Positions 12,983-29,596 of a stretch of DNA of 64,000 nucleotides are shown piece by piece. Below the pieces are notes generated by a model. That model had not been told where the DNA came from and did no database searches. It saw only the letters and a program-made list of their open reading frames with translations. This DNA is from Chondrosia reniformis (Eukaryota > Porifera > Demospongiae > Chondrillida > Chondrillidae), in NCBI GenBank assembly GCA_947172415.1, contig OX359192.1, forward strand, positions 7,920,901 through 7,984,900. The letters run 5' to 3'. How positions within the stretch are numbered: the first letter of the stretch is position 1; every line of letters begins with the position of its first letter. The translations under genes were made by a program, and so were the position numbers.

Positions 12983-15898
12983 CTAGTAGATGCTTCCAGT
13001 GGGGAACCACCCACCAGGCAGGTCAAAATCAGACAGTGTCCCCGCAGTATACTTGGGAGAGGAGGGCACGTCATAGCCCATACGCCTTGTGTCCGTAGAC
13101 AGCTTGCACATCATTGGTTGACCTGAGGGTACAGTAGAGGGAGAATGATTCACATGGTACACACACAAAGTGAATGTATCATCACCAAGGACTCAGAGCA
13201 AGGTCATCAACCCCTAGCTTTGATTTACCACTTTTGGGAGGTGTACAAAGAATGCTAGATGGCTAGGTTTATGCAATCTGTACTACTCATTTAGACATGT
13301 ACATTCCTAACAAAGTCATCCGTTACAGACATATCACTGAGAGATACAGTGTATACGTGTTCAGCAGGTCACACACAATGTACCATCTAGATTCCTCTTG
13401 TGATATCTTCTGTAAGCTTCTTCAGCGTCATTCTTACTGACAAAGACAACCTCAGCAACGCCTCTACCAAGCAACTGCACACTTGCCAGTTGGCCACACA
13501 CTTCGCACAAATCCTACACAATTAAATTACATAGAAACTGCTGCTGACATATCTTAACACACAGGTCGGTTGATATTGGAACAGTACAACACAGTGTGCT
13601 ATAGCTAACACCATTAAAGTGGTTACTACACAACTCTGAATGTAGTAAAACCTTTAGTTTTCTAACAGTGAAAGTTGCCAGTTGCCATAACTATATACTC
13701 CCATAAGGTGTGCTATCACATAATTGCATGTGTCTGCTTACCATAATGTCTGACTTGGTCACAGTGTCACAGAGATTTGAGATCATAAGAACAGTTCCTG
13801 TGGCAATGCCATGACTCATGCTACTGTACATCGCTGGGGTGGGCTTCTCCCTTGGAGGTTGCATATTATAGGAAGGTCTCGGAGAGGGAGCCTTAGAGAG
13901 ATAGAAAAAGAACAGCTACCATATAATTATCAAGCTGGAACTGTAGTTGGAAGACCACAGTGCATTCGCAATCACTCACTCTTGGCAATGAACTGGGTGG
14001 GTACATGCTTTCTTTCATGGCTGAAGTGAATGTCTTTGAAATGTAATTGTCACGATAGCGATCGTGCATTGAATGTCTATGTTCCCTGTGTTCCATGATA
14101 TTTTGATGGAGACGTTCCTCACGACGTGAGGATGGCTCACTCTATAGGATGAAGGTCAGAAGGTAAAGAGCTGACAGGAGAAGGAGCAAAAGGAGCAGGT
14201 ACAAGAGAGAGCAAGGTACTGAGAGCCTTGCTAGGAACCACATGCAATTCAACCACAACAAACTAGTACTCAAAGGATTGCAGATTTCTCAAAGTGAATG
14301 ACAGAGAAAGTAAAGGTGCTTTAATTTCATCACGTAAAAATCTTTGGATTAGCTTGAAACAATAATATGGTGTAAAATGGCTGACATTTACTGGATTGAA
14401 CACAGCCTTCAGTTACATCCACAGAGATCCTTCAGATCTCATTGGTCTGTCCCCACAAATTATCATAACATTAGAGATCCAATGGTAGCATACAAATGTA
14501 GTCACGGAAATGGTAGTATTTGAGTAATTTTGCCAATTTGCCTTATACAATCACAAATTGCACAATTTTGCAATTTCCTGCACTTGAGGTTAGGCTGATC
14601 AGCAGTGAAAACTTTATAGTTCAAATTCCTCAGAGAGCCAATCAAAGAATATGCAACAAAGGATTAAGGAAAACTGTTGCAGCCAATATGCATTTTATCA
14701 AAGTGACTGTTTTCCAAGTTGTACATGTACAATTTCTGGCACTGTATCTTTGTGTTCACACTTCAAGTTGAATATGCAACCTCATGAATCAATCAGGCAA
14801 CTATACTCTCTCTTAATTAGGCACTGTATCTTTGTGTTCACACTTCAAGTTGAATATGCAACCTCATGAATCAATCAGGCAACACTACTCTCTTTAAGCC
14901 TGCCAGGTCTACCTTGCTAATCCAACCCCATCTGTTGACTTACTCTCATCATGCTGACTTACTTTGAAGTGTATGTACATCAGACGTACATGCTTACTCA
15001 CATTACTACATAAAGTACACTGCGATATCCACTGTGCAAAGGTGCTTGTACCTGGATCAAAATCTCATAATCCCTACATTATAGCCATACCCCACCAGTA
15101 TCCCATAATCCCTACATTATAGTCATACCCCACCAGTATCCCATAATCCCTACATTATAGTCATACCCCACCAGTATCCCATAATCCCTACATTATAGTC
15201 ATACTCCACCAGTATCCCATAATCCCTACATTTACAGCCATACTCCACCAGTATCCCATAATCCCTACATTTACAGCCATACTCCACCAGTATCCCATAA
15301 TCCCCTTATTTACGCTAGCCATACTCTCACAATTCTCACTGACATACAACACGCAGTAGCATCAGACATCAGACCAGGTACCACCTGCTGGATTCATCCA
15401 ACTCTCACATACCTCTGTACGCAGACGACCCGGTACTGTTATAATTATCTTCTTTGGTTCAGTCACATGGGCAGAGGCAGTATGTCTTCTGTTGCCACGG
15501 TTACTAGAAGCAGCTGGTCTACTTTCTTGCACCACTGGAGGTGAGTACGAATGTCTACCAGACCTTGAGGATCTTGAACTGGTTGGTCGAGCGATAGCTG
15601 GTGACTTTAGGGGACGCTTTACCGCATCAGATGATCTCGTCTTTTCTCTTCCACTTGTGGCCTTAATAGTAGCTCTTAGATCCGGCATCGTAGCCTTCAA
15701 TGTGTTTCTTAAGTCTCCTTTCGGTGTTGGTACATCACCTGTAGTAGTTATTATTCCCGCTCGCAATTCCTTAGTAGTTATGCCTATACCTTTCCGTCCT
15801 CCTCGAATAGTTTTGCCGCCCCTTCCGCGACCTCCTCTCCCTGAAAACCCTCTTTTCTGAACATAATAATTCAAAGATTTGTCTACCTGTGAGGACAT
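12983..15898 (-). CDS. SKAR/POLDIP3-like RRM protein (REF family mRNA-export adaptor)
   Basis: The first exon begins MSSQVDKSLNYYVQKRGFSG followed by an RG-rich stretch, like the UAP56-binding N-terminus of ALYREF and POLDIP3. A long basic Ser/Arg/Pro-rich region follows, ending near TEPKKIIITVPGRLRTE. A middle exon (about 13986-14142) gives a charged stretch with EERLHQNIMEHREHRHSMHD. One RRM sits at the C-terminus: GTVLMISNLCDTVTKSDIM, RGVAEVVFVSKNDAEEAYRR, then RNLDG-QPMMCKLS, which matches POLDIP3 well. The tail is DLPGGWFPTGSIY. Expected role: binding spliced mRNA and linking TREX/exon-junction factors to export or translation. The exact orthologue (POLDIP3 or ALYREF) is uncertain. The large intron 14145-15360 carries two repeat arrays. 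Confidence 0.75.
14739..14900. repeat. 82-bp direct duplication
   Basis: The segment beginning gcactgtatctttgtgttca at 14739 is repeated from 14821 almost without change, running through catgaatcaatcaggcaac. It lies inside the SKAR-like gene's large intron. Confidence 0.9.
15064..15303. repeat. 38-bp minisatellite, about 6 copies
   Basis: The unit cataatccctacattatagt plus cataccccaccagtatcc is repeated about six times with a few substitutions (tacattta, catactcc), which suggests stepwise expansion. It is intronic, about 60 bp before the first exon of the SKAR-like gene's downstream junction. Confidence 0.92.
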
Positions 15899-16176
15899 GA
15901 TGACCAAAAGACTGAAATACTTGTCAGATTAAGGGGGCTGATCAAACACGCCTTTCTGAGCATGCGCAGTAAATCTTAAGTAAACTTGTTGGCGCTGAAT
16001 GTTATTTCGAAATCAAACGCAATCACAAAAGGACACTGCACGTATAATTAATAAAAGGAGTACAATTCTGGCATAAAATTTTCACCACTGACAATATACA
16101 ACAATTACATTGCTATAAAATTGAGAATGTCAGAGACAATTTATACACATATATACACATTGTACAAGTATAATAA

Positions 16177-21227
<5,051 letters not shown>

Positions 21228-21291
21228 GGGCGGCACTGTGGCTGCTGCAATTTATACAGTTAATTACGTGTTATTACATGTATAATTAATT

Positions 21292-21942
21292 TTACATTGC
21301 TAATTCGCGTTCCTTTTCCGTGTCCCTCTTGCTAACATAATATGACTTGTCAATCGTATAGAATCTCAAGTCTTTATCCACCCATTCTTGTGCTTTTGCT
21401 ATTCCTATTCTTGGGCAAGATACAATGGCTTCTTGCGGGTTCCCTTCTTCAATCCATATGCAATCAGAATCTGCCAGATTAGTCTTGTTTAACGACTTCT
21501 CAATTTTAAATGCATTGCACAATTTTGCTGGTCCGTTACATAGTGCTTTGATAGTTTGATTCTTTTTGCTTTTGATAGATCGATGTTTCTGCATACAATC
21601 AATCCCTTTAAGTGGCTTCACCGCACGAATTAGCACCGCCGCCCCCTCTCCAGCCGAAGAGATGTTAAAACAGCAATGAATACCATATATACTATAAACA
21701 TAAGCAGTTCCAGGTTGCATGTACATTGCTTCGTTTCTTTCCGTTCTGTGGCCTCCGTAGGAGTGAGCCGCTTTGTCTTTTGTGCCCAAATAAGCTTCTG
21801 TTTCTACGATTATCCCCTTTAGAACACTTCCTTCCATCGATCTAACAAGTACTGCTCCGAGCAACGACTTTGCTAATGCTTGACAGGACACATTAAAGAA
21901 GTCCTTTGTGCAGCGGTTTGATTCCTTTCGTCTTTTCGCCAT
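21292..21942 (-). CDS. MPG: DNA-3-methyladenine glycosylase (MPG/AAG)
   Basis: This enzyme removes 3-methyladenine, hypoxanthine and etheno-adenine to start base excision repair in the nucleus. It is a single-exon gene of 216 residues. Conserved blocks are CQALAKSLLGAVLVR, GIIVETEAYLGTKDKAAHSY (including the catalytic Glu), MYMQPGTAYVYSIYGIHCCF, GAAVLIRAVKPLKG and CNGPAKLCNAFKI. The N-terminus MAKRRKESNRCTK is basic. The ATG at 21942 is favoured because the next in-frame candidate upstream would overlap the coding start of ATG12. The neighbouring SMURF gene lies immediately downstream on the same strand, and ATG12 is 11 bp away in the other direction. Confidence 0.95.
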   Translation of the reverse strand: MAKRRKESNRCTKDFFNVSCQALAKSLLGAVLVRSMEGSVLKGIIVETEAYLGTKDKAAHSYGGHRTERNEAMYMQPGTAYVYSIYGIHCCFNISSAGEGAAVLIRAVKPLKGIDCMQKHRSIKSKKNQTIKALCNGPAKLCNAFKIEKSLNKTNLADSDCIWIEEGNPQEAIVSCPRIGIAKAQEWVDKDLRFYTIDKSYYVSKRDTEKERELAM

Positions 21943-21958
21943 TTTGTAATAAAATGGC
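21938..21958. promoter_or_regulatory. Palindrome containing both start codons of MPG and ATG12
   Basis: A perfect 8-bp inverted repeat, gccatttt-gtaat-aaaatggc, places an ATGGC start context on each strand. The ATG of MPG lies at 21942-21940 and that of ATG12 at 21954-21956. Each arm resembles a YY1/PHO site (AAnATGGC). A regulatory role is inference. Confidence 0.6.
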
Positions 21959-22510
21959 CGACGAGGAGAAAAGTAAGTGTTTCTAGGGCCGATCATGCAC
22001 GCACATATTATTATATTTCAAGAGTTTGAGTGTCAGAAATCTTGGTCTTCCTAATTTAGTAATAATATCATTTAAAGCTGGACCAAATACACCATTATTT
22101 GAACCAAAGAAGCTGTCAATCCCAAAGTCTCGTAACATGACAGTTCGCGATATCACAGAACTGATCCGAAAGAAGTTGAATCTTGGCACAGAAGAATCAC
22201 TAGTAAGTCAATGTGCTCTTAGATCATCTTTAAAACCTTAACAGTAACAGTTTTGATTACATTTGTTCCACCTTGAGAAACTATTTCTTCTTTACTTTAA
22301 TAGTTTGTGTACATAGTGCAAACATTTGCTCCATCACCGCTGCAGGATATAAACTCGTTATACGAGGTAAGGACCTCATTTAAATGCAATTATTTAGATG
22401 TAAGTAACAATGTGATCAAAATGGTTTACAATTGTCCTATACATGTGTAGTGCTATGGAACCAACGGCAAGCTGTTGTTAACTTATTGCAAAACTGAAGT
22501 TTGGGGATAG
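21954..22510 (+). CDS. ATG12: Autophagy ubiquitin-like protein ATG12
   Basis: ATG12 is conjugated through its C-terminal Gly to ATG5, forming with ATG16L the ligase for LC3 lipidation. Four exons (21954-21972, 22060-22202, 22304-22366, 22451-22510) join to 94 residues. Conserved sequence: ISFKAGPNTPLFEPKKL, ITELIRKKLNLGTEESL, FVYIVQTFAPSPLQDINSLY and CYGTNGKLLLTYCKTEVWG. The protein ends in Trp-Gly directly, so no processing is needed, as in the family. It is short because the N-terminal extension is only about six residues (MADEEK). The first intron acceptor at 22059 is the only one nearby that keeps the frame open. Confidence 0.93.
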
Positions 22511-22559
22511 TGAAATAAATGTTTAAACTTTCAACAAACACACTCGTATATGTATATAT

Positions 22560-25500
22560 TCAGTCTTGTGTGGGTGGAACCCTCCATCTCAATATGCCAC
22601 CATCATCACTGACACTGACAATATGTCTGCCATCTGGTGATATCTTAATCTTTGTTATATTTCCACTATGTCCTGTACCAGTGTGAGTGACCTCTCCTTC
22701 GTTGTACAACCAGAGCTGTGAGAAGCATTCATAACAATCATCATCATTATAATAATAATATTAATCATATATTAATTCGTATCCATCAATAATCGTATAT
22801 AATATTACCAGGTGAACACAGGAGTACAATGACACTCTAAAGGACATTGATATATTGCCATAAGGCACTATGTCTGCCACTCACTTTTACAATCTTGTCA
22901 TCCCCTCCTGTGACAAAGTGCCTCCCGCTCTCACTGATGTCAATGCCATTAATAGACCCAACCTTTGATCCCTCTATTTCCCTGATTTGGCTGCCATCAT
23001 AGGTCTCCCAATAAGCAATCTTGCGATCAGTCCCTCCTGTTATGACCTGACATTCTTCAGGGTTGTAAGAGACTGCCTTGAACATGGTGTTGGCAAAGAT
23101 GACTTGGTTACGCACACAGCGACTACACAAGTATATAACATAGACCAAAGTAGAGCATAGTCATTGATAGAGATACAGTTTCTTAATGTACTAACTGAAT
23201 AGTACTAGATCATTATAGTCTAAATGACTCTCTATAATGTACTAACTGAATAGTACTAGATCATTATAGTCTAAATGACTCTCTAAGTTCTTTATGAGAC
23301 ATGTGATTGTCCTAGGCAACCTTAGCATGTGTTAGCTTACTCCAAGTCCCAGATGATGCACGTCCCATCGCTGCTAGATGTGACGCATTCCTGGTCATTC
23401 TTGCGCACTCTGATACAGGTAACTGCTCCTCTGTGCTCCTTCAAGGCCTTCATCATAGTGTAGGCCTTACTGTTGGCCTCCCAGATCCTCACCTGCCCCT
23501 CCCCACCACCACTGATGATTGTCTTTGAATCTTGGAGAGTTGCCAAAGCTGTCACTCCCTGTACCATCACAACAAACACTACTTGTGAGAGGCACATTGC
23601 AAGTACAGAGAATGTGTACCTTATTGTGAGCATCATTGATAGTGAAGAGTAGCTTGCCACTCTCGGGGGAATATATCCTAATCTTGCCATCATTCCAACC
23701 TACAAGTAAATACAGAATGTACATATATAGCTTAGGACAAATATTATAAAGGACAAATCAAAACTCCACTTTCTATCAGCAAATATTAACATTCCATGCT
23801 AACAGCTGTTAGGCAGCCACAGAATCAAAGGCATTCCAGACATGACCGACCTGTAATGATAGACCAGCCCTTTTGAGGAATATCCACTGCATTGCAGGTT
23901 AGATTAGGCAGCGATATCCTCAACAACTCCTTCCCTGATGCAGCATGCCACACACGGACATCATTGTTACTACTGGTGGCAAAGAGGTCAGAATACTCTC
24001 TACAAACGCAATAGAGATCACTTGGCTAAATGGACTGTGATGCATATGAAGTGCTAAGGTTGATTCTATACAATTGCACATTCACTGCTCACTTGGGGAA
24101 GGTAATGTCAGTGATAGGATGGTTGTGACAGCTCATAACTACCTGGGGATTGAAGTCACTAAATGCTGTGTTGTACAAATTACCAGATGAGGAGCCAATA
24201 AAGAGCTACAAAATGAGAAGACTCAAGTGGTCACATTTGAAACAGATGATTATATTTAGTGTCACTTTACAGACATGTTTAATAGGCATTTCACACGTGT
24301 GCATTAACACTGTGACACATACATGCCCACACACACTCATATGTGGACGGCCTATATACCAAGTACCTCATGTCCGCCTCGTCTGGTGGTCAGTGCAGTG
24401 ACAGCTCCAGCAACCTTACAACGCCTAAACAATAAATCCAAATATGCTTAAAATGTTGTTTAACTGATAATTCAGAATAAGACAAAGATATCTTATCTCT
24501 GTTTGTACTTACTTGAGTTTCTTATAGGTAGACACTTCTAATTCAGCCACAACTCCATCTCCAGTTCCCAAAAGTATGTTTCCTGCCACACAAAACCAAG
24601 CTTGAAATGATACATAGTAATTGAATTAAGAGAACATCAGCAACACACAGAAATCGAGTATGTCAACATGAAGACCTTAATAGGGCTTCGGTCCCCCAGC
24701 CAAGATTAGACTTTGGTCACTTGGCTGGTTTGGTGTAATACTTTCCAGTAATTACTTTTGCTTATCGTCATAGCCTTCACACGGCTCAGTGCAAATTAAT
24801 TCCCTTTATTCATGATGAAGACCTTCTGCAGCAGTGATACTCAAAAAACTCAAGTACATACATACCTGATGGAAGGACTTGTAAAGATTTGATGCCCAAA
24901 CTAAATTTTTCTTTCTGAGGTCCAAAGTCTTTAACATAGCAAGTGTTTGTGTTGATTCTTAAGACATCTCCACTTGTAGTTCCACAGTACATAAACTGAT
25001 CGTTCTTGCTTAACTGCAGTATAAATTTTTTTTGCAGATGAACAAATTAACAGTTCATCAGAGTGTTAGTGGGTTGGGATCAATCAATGATTAGCATATA
25101 CAAAATGAGTGATAAATAGCGGAGGATAATTATTTACAAATACATAGTTTACAATCTCACCTGAATGCAATTGACTATTCTCTTAATGGGTCCCAAGTTG
25201 CAATCTTTTGGTCTAATTTTATGATTCTTTTCGTCAATTTCCCAAACTCTCAGAGTTTTACTAAAACATTAATACAGTACATGTCAGTCTGCTGTAGGAC
25301 ATTTGCTACATGTAAGAACAGGAAATGGTACATTCATACTTGCCACCAGTCATAAAGAGGTCGTCCCTGCAATTAGCAAAGCATATACAGTTGGTTGGCC
25401 CAAGGCTCTGTGTTGCAGCAGGACTACCGCACAAAGCCTCTCTTGTCTCCAAATTCCACACAACGACACTAAAATGTAAAAATACACACTTTATCAAAAC

Positions 25501-26163
25501 AGCATTTTCCATCCAACAAGCACGCTTATAGCCCACCTCCCATCATCCTGTCCTCCCAGTGTTGCTAGGAAACGGTCACTTGGTGAGAATGCCAATGCCT
25601 CCACTTTAACTTTGTGCAGTACAAATCTGGCATACAGCTGCTTCTCAGCAAAACTCCACACAATCACGTCGGCCTACACCCAGTAAACACATCACAATTA
25701 CATCCAAAAATCTCTCCAAATATAGTCAATCAATGTCATGACAGCCTCCAATATACACTCTGCCTAACTACATTAATGCGATAGCACCACTTCCAGCCCA
25801 TTGTCAAAGACCTCTACAAGTAGATAAGAGCTGGAATACCTTAAAACCCATGTGAGTTTTCTGTCCGGAAGCTAGATAAGTGCCCGAAGTCGAGCTGGTT
25901 AAACATGATACATTGTTCGTGTGCCCTTGAAGCAAAATCTGCTCGTCATTTTCAGACTTTAAGTCTTTCACGACTACAGTGCACCCAAGTGAGTAGATGA
26001 GGTGCTGTCCATCCGGATGCATCACTGCGCAACCTGGAATACCTCCTGAGAAAATTCACAGGTTTGAGTAATAATATTATAAAATGGAATTTATATCAGA
26101 TTTAATGCTAGTACCTTCAAATCCAATGGAGTTTTCTAAAACCAGCTTGTTGTCTTCAGCCAT
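22560..26163 (-). CDS. CFAP52: CFAP52 / WDR16 cilia and flagella WD40 protein
   Basis: CFAP52 is an inner protein of the ciliary doublet microtubule, needed for motility. It begins MAEDNKLVLENSIGFEGG, with the start at 26163. WD40 blades follow in family order: HPDGQHLIYSLGCTVVVKDL, GHTNNVSCLTSSTSGTYLAS, KVEALAFSPSDRFLATLGGQ, SVVVWNLETREALCGSPAAT, MYCGTTSGDVLRINT, GWNDGKIRIYSPESGKLLFT, KTIISGGGEGQVRIWEA, NDQECVTSSSDGTCIIWDLE, YNPEECQVITGGTDRKIAYW and GSINGIDISESGRHFVTGGD. It ends SDDGGILRWRVPPTQD. Introns hold one 52-bp duplication. The start codon is 82 bp from that of NPLOC4, head-to-head. Confidence 0.95.
23183..23287. repeat. 52-bp tandem duplication
   Basis: The segment taatgtactaactgaatagt through gtctaaatgactctct occurs twice in a row, at 23183 and 23235, with no visible differences. 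It is in a CFAP52 intron. Confidence 0.92.
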
Positions 26164-26245
26164 ATTTACCCTTGCGTTGCTATGGGGACCATTGAAATAT
26201 GCAAAGTTTTCCTATTTTTCGTATAACTCCTTTATGCCTCTAAAA
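26164..26245. promoter_or_regulatory. Bidirectional promoter/5'UTR region, CFAP52-NPLOC4
   Basis: The 82 bp between divergent start codons must hold both 5' ends. A ciliary gene and a housekeeping proteostasis gene share this space. Confidence 0.55.
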
Positions 26246-29200
26246 ATGGTGGGTCAATCTACAATGACCACAATGTGCAAGAGGTAGGTTTAACGTGTCA
26301 ATGTTCTCTGTAGATTGTACGAGTGAGAGGAGAAGGAGGAACTAAGCGAATAGAAATTGAAGAGAATGACACTATCAGAAATCTCGTGCTAAAGGTACCT
26401 TTTGTTTTTATTTGCTAATTTGCTGAGTCACTGGAGTTACAGCAATTTTCTGTAGAAATTATTATTTCTTTTCACCATGTTTAACAGTTGCTGAATTAAT
26501 TCATTACAGGTAAACCAATTATTTTCGCCATCAAAGGATCATGGTTTGTTTTTTGGGCAGAATAAATCGAAAGAGATAGAAGTTAACCACTTGGATGTTC
26601 CCCTCAACCAACTTCCTCTCAGGTAAGACTGTAAAGGTGGATTGGGTGTGTTTGAGGCATAATATAGTATAACATTACACAAGATCTGACTATCCTTGAT
26701 TATCATATTAGAGTATGTATACATCTGATATTGTCCTGTTGAAAATTTGACTTTTGCCATATGTTTGATTAGGCATGGAGATATGCTATATTTGGAATTA
26801 AGGGGTTTAACTCAAGCTTCTTCTAGCACTGAGCTCTTAACCTCCAGTAGCCAGGTGACGGAAGACGATGTAGATGTACTGCTCAGCCAAAAGGATGGAA
26901 AGATACAAAGGCCAAGGAATCCACATTTGTAAGAGAAAGTATTTATATAAGTTATCATTTATGTTTGAAACAGTTGTGGTTTCACTTCCTTATATTTTGT
27001 ATAATAGATGTCATCATAGTGAAGGTAATAAGTGCTTGAACTGTGCGCCCTTGGAAGTAAGTGGTAGCCCTCACAGGTCACATGCATGTCATGTGACTGG
27101 TGGTCACTATGGTTATATGTGTGTGCTGTTGCAGCCTTTTGATACAGCCTACTTAGAGAGCCTGGATCCACCAATCAAATTCCTATCCTTCCACTCCTAC
27201 ATTCGCAAATTAAGGAGTGGTATTGACAAGTAAGGCACTCTTGGTAGTGCCATCTGAATATCTAATACAATGCTGCCTTATTACTAGGGGAAAGTTTCTG
27301 AACCTGGAGGATTTAAGTTGCAAGGTGAAGCCTGGCTGCACAGATCACGCTCCTTGGCCACATGGGATTTGCACAAAGTGTCAGCCAAATGCTGTCACTC
27401 TAGCTAGACAGAACTATCGTCATGTGGATAACATAATGTTTGAAGATGGTCAGATTGTAGACCGGTTTATAGATGCTTGGAGGAAGTCAGGCAGACAGGT
27501 TGCTCTTGTACAGACTTGTGTGTCGTAGCAATCTGACACTTTTTTCTTCTCCAACAGCGGGTTGGGTTTCTCTATGGCAGATATGAGGAGTACAAGGATG
27601 TACCTCTGGGAATCAGGGCACAAGTGTCAGCTATATACGAGCCACCCCAGATCTCCTCTGCACATGGGAATGAGTTATTGGAAGATATTGAAGAGGATAG
27701 TGTGAATACAGTGGCAAAGGCTCTTGGACTAGTTCGGGTAGGCTGATAGATGCTTTTCAGGTAGACCTCCAGTTCATGATAGCCACTGTGCACTTGTAGG
27801 TTGGATGGATATTCACAGATTTGGATCCAAAGAAGAACGGTAAAGTGGCTTACAAGCGGCATATTGTGAGTGTACATAGACTTGAGTGTGTCAGCTATTT
27901 ATCAGTATTTCTTTCCCTAACTTGAAGGAGACATTTTTCCTCAGTGCTGAAGAATGCATAACATCTGGTCACTATCAGAACCGCTATCCTAACTTCTCCA
28001 AACTAGCCTCCTCGGGATACTTTGGATCTAAGTTTGTTACTGTTTGTGTGTCAGGTAAGCCAGGCTTCATCTTGGGGTATTCCCCTCTTCTCACTCCTCC
28101 CACCCTCAGTAGTAGCAATCAAGTGTTGTGCAATCCTTCTAGGTGACGATCAGCAAAAGATTCACCTGACTGGCTATCAGGTCTCCAATCAGTGCATGGC
28201 TCTGGTCAGAGACAACTGTCTGGTTCCCACTCTGGATGCCCCCGAGCTGGGTTACATCAGAGACTCCTCACAAGAACAATATGTCCCAGATGTCTTCTAT
28301 AAGGTTAAGAGTGCAAAAATGCTTTTACTTTCACTGTTTTTAAAAGTATTTAGACAAGGTGTCGAAATCTCTACATTCCATAATGTTGAACTGACTAATC
28401 TAATCACACAAACTTGTACCTTTTCAATGCTTGTAGTAACAGTGTGTATGTTTGATTTAGACAAAGAATGAGTATGGCCATGAAATCACTAAACTAGCAC
28501 GCCCACTGCCAGTGGAATACCTTTTGGTTGAGGTTACCACGACAACGCCACTGGAGCCATGTCCCTACTTACCAGGTGGCCTGAATGGAGAACCATTTCC
28601 AATAGAAAATCGGGAGTTCAGTCACAGCAAGCCAGTAAGTATGGCTGTGTTGTTTTTTGAAATGACCCCTTGTGTGTTTAAAGTAGTAATCAGTTGCACT
28701 AGTAGTCATTTGTATTGCCTTCCAGGACTTTCATCATGTGGCTAGCTACTACAATGCACAGCACACAAAGGACTTTCAAAGAACTATGTCCGACTTTCAT
28801 CTTCTCCTCTACCTGTACAAATGTGATGTGGTTCCCATGAGGGTAAGGCCACCATTCACAGTTTCTTCTACAATACTCCAGTAGGCCTTGAGAGTGGGGC
28901 TATTCTCTTGTGTCTCTGTCTCACTAGGTACCAGTGTTAGAATTGTGTGAGTTGATTAAGGTGAGCAATGTCTCTGCCATTGTAAAGTGGAGGTTGAAGG
29001 ACCATTGGTCAACTGTAGAGCAGCTCATCAAGGCTACAGGTAGGATCAAGCAGCAATATTCCTTGTGCATGCTATGATGTAATAGTCTTAGCAATGTCTT
29101 GGAATATACATACATAAATCCTATTATACAATATTGACCACTGTTGTAATCTGCATTAAATACTATACATGTATTGATATATGACATTGAAATAGCAACT

Positions 29201-29406
29201 TTCAGTTATTGATGACACTCTATTCCTAAGAAATAAGTTGGTCCAAATTTTATCTTTCTCCAGAACCTTCACCAGCTATTGAAGGCCGCCAGCCCGTCTA
29301 TCCTACCAATCACATGGATGTGGGCGGGTGGTCCTGCCCGCAGTGCACCTTTCACAACCAACCTAATGACACGGAGTGTGCCATCTGCACGCTTCCTAGA
29401 ACTTAG
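26246..29406 (+). CDS. NPLOC4: NPLOC4 (NPL4), p97/VCP ubiquitin cofactor
   Basis: With UFD1, NPL4 delivers ubiquitinated substrates to the p97 unfoldase in ERAD and related pathways. Coding exon 1 is the ATG alone (26246-26248). The next exon at 26314 gives IVRVRGEGGTKRIEIEENDT, the N-terminal ubiquitin-like domain. The zinc-binding zf-Npl4 region follows: CHHSEGNKCLNCAPLEPFD, KFLSFHSYIRKLRSGIDKGK, HAPWPHGICTKCQPNAVTLA. The MPN-like core includes FLYGRYEEYKDVPLGIRAQV, VGWIFTDLDPKKNG, YFGSKFVTVCVSG, YQVSNQCMALVRDNC and ARPLPVEYLLVEVTTT. The C-terminus is a complete NZF finger, WSCPQCTFHNQPNDTECAIC followed by TLPRT. All parts are in the order of the human protein. Confidence 0.95.
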
Positions 29407-29596
29407 ACACCATCAAAGTGATCATCTCCTCTTGCTAGTTGTCATGTTATTCTTTTATGAATAGTTAATGTATACAGTATTTAAACTTGTGAAAGAGCTT
29501 TATTATACTCACTTTTAACATGAAAAAGCAGGTAGGGAAAATTGTAATAAAATTTTTGTTGGTAAAGTTGTAGGAATTAACCAAAAGTAGTAAATG

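Noticed and set aside
15492..15860. Plus-strand open frame of 122 residues
   Set aside because: Shadow of the first exon of the SKAR-like gene on the minus strand, whose RG-rich N-terminus is meaningful.
21943..21996. Longer N-terminus for MPG starting at 21996
   Set aside because: It would overlap the first coding exon of ATG12, and the ATG at 21942 gives the expected basic N-terminus.
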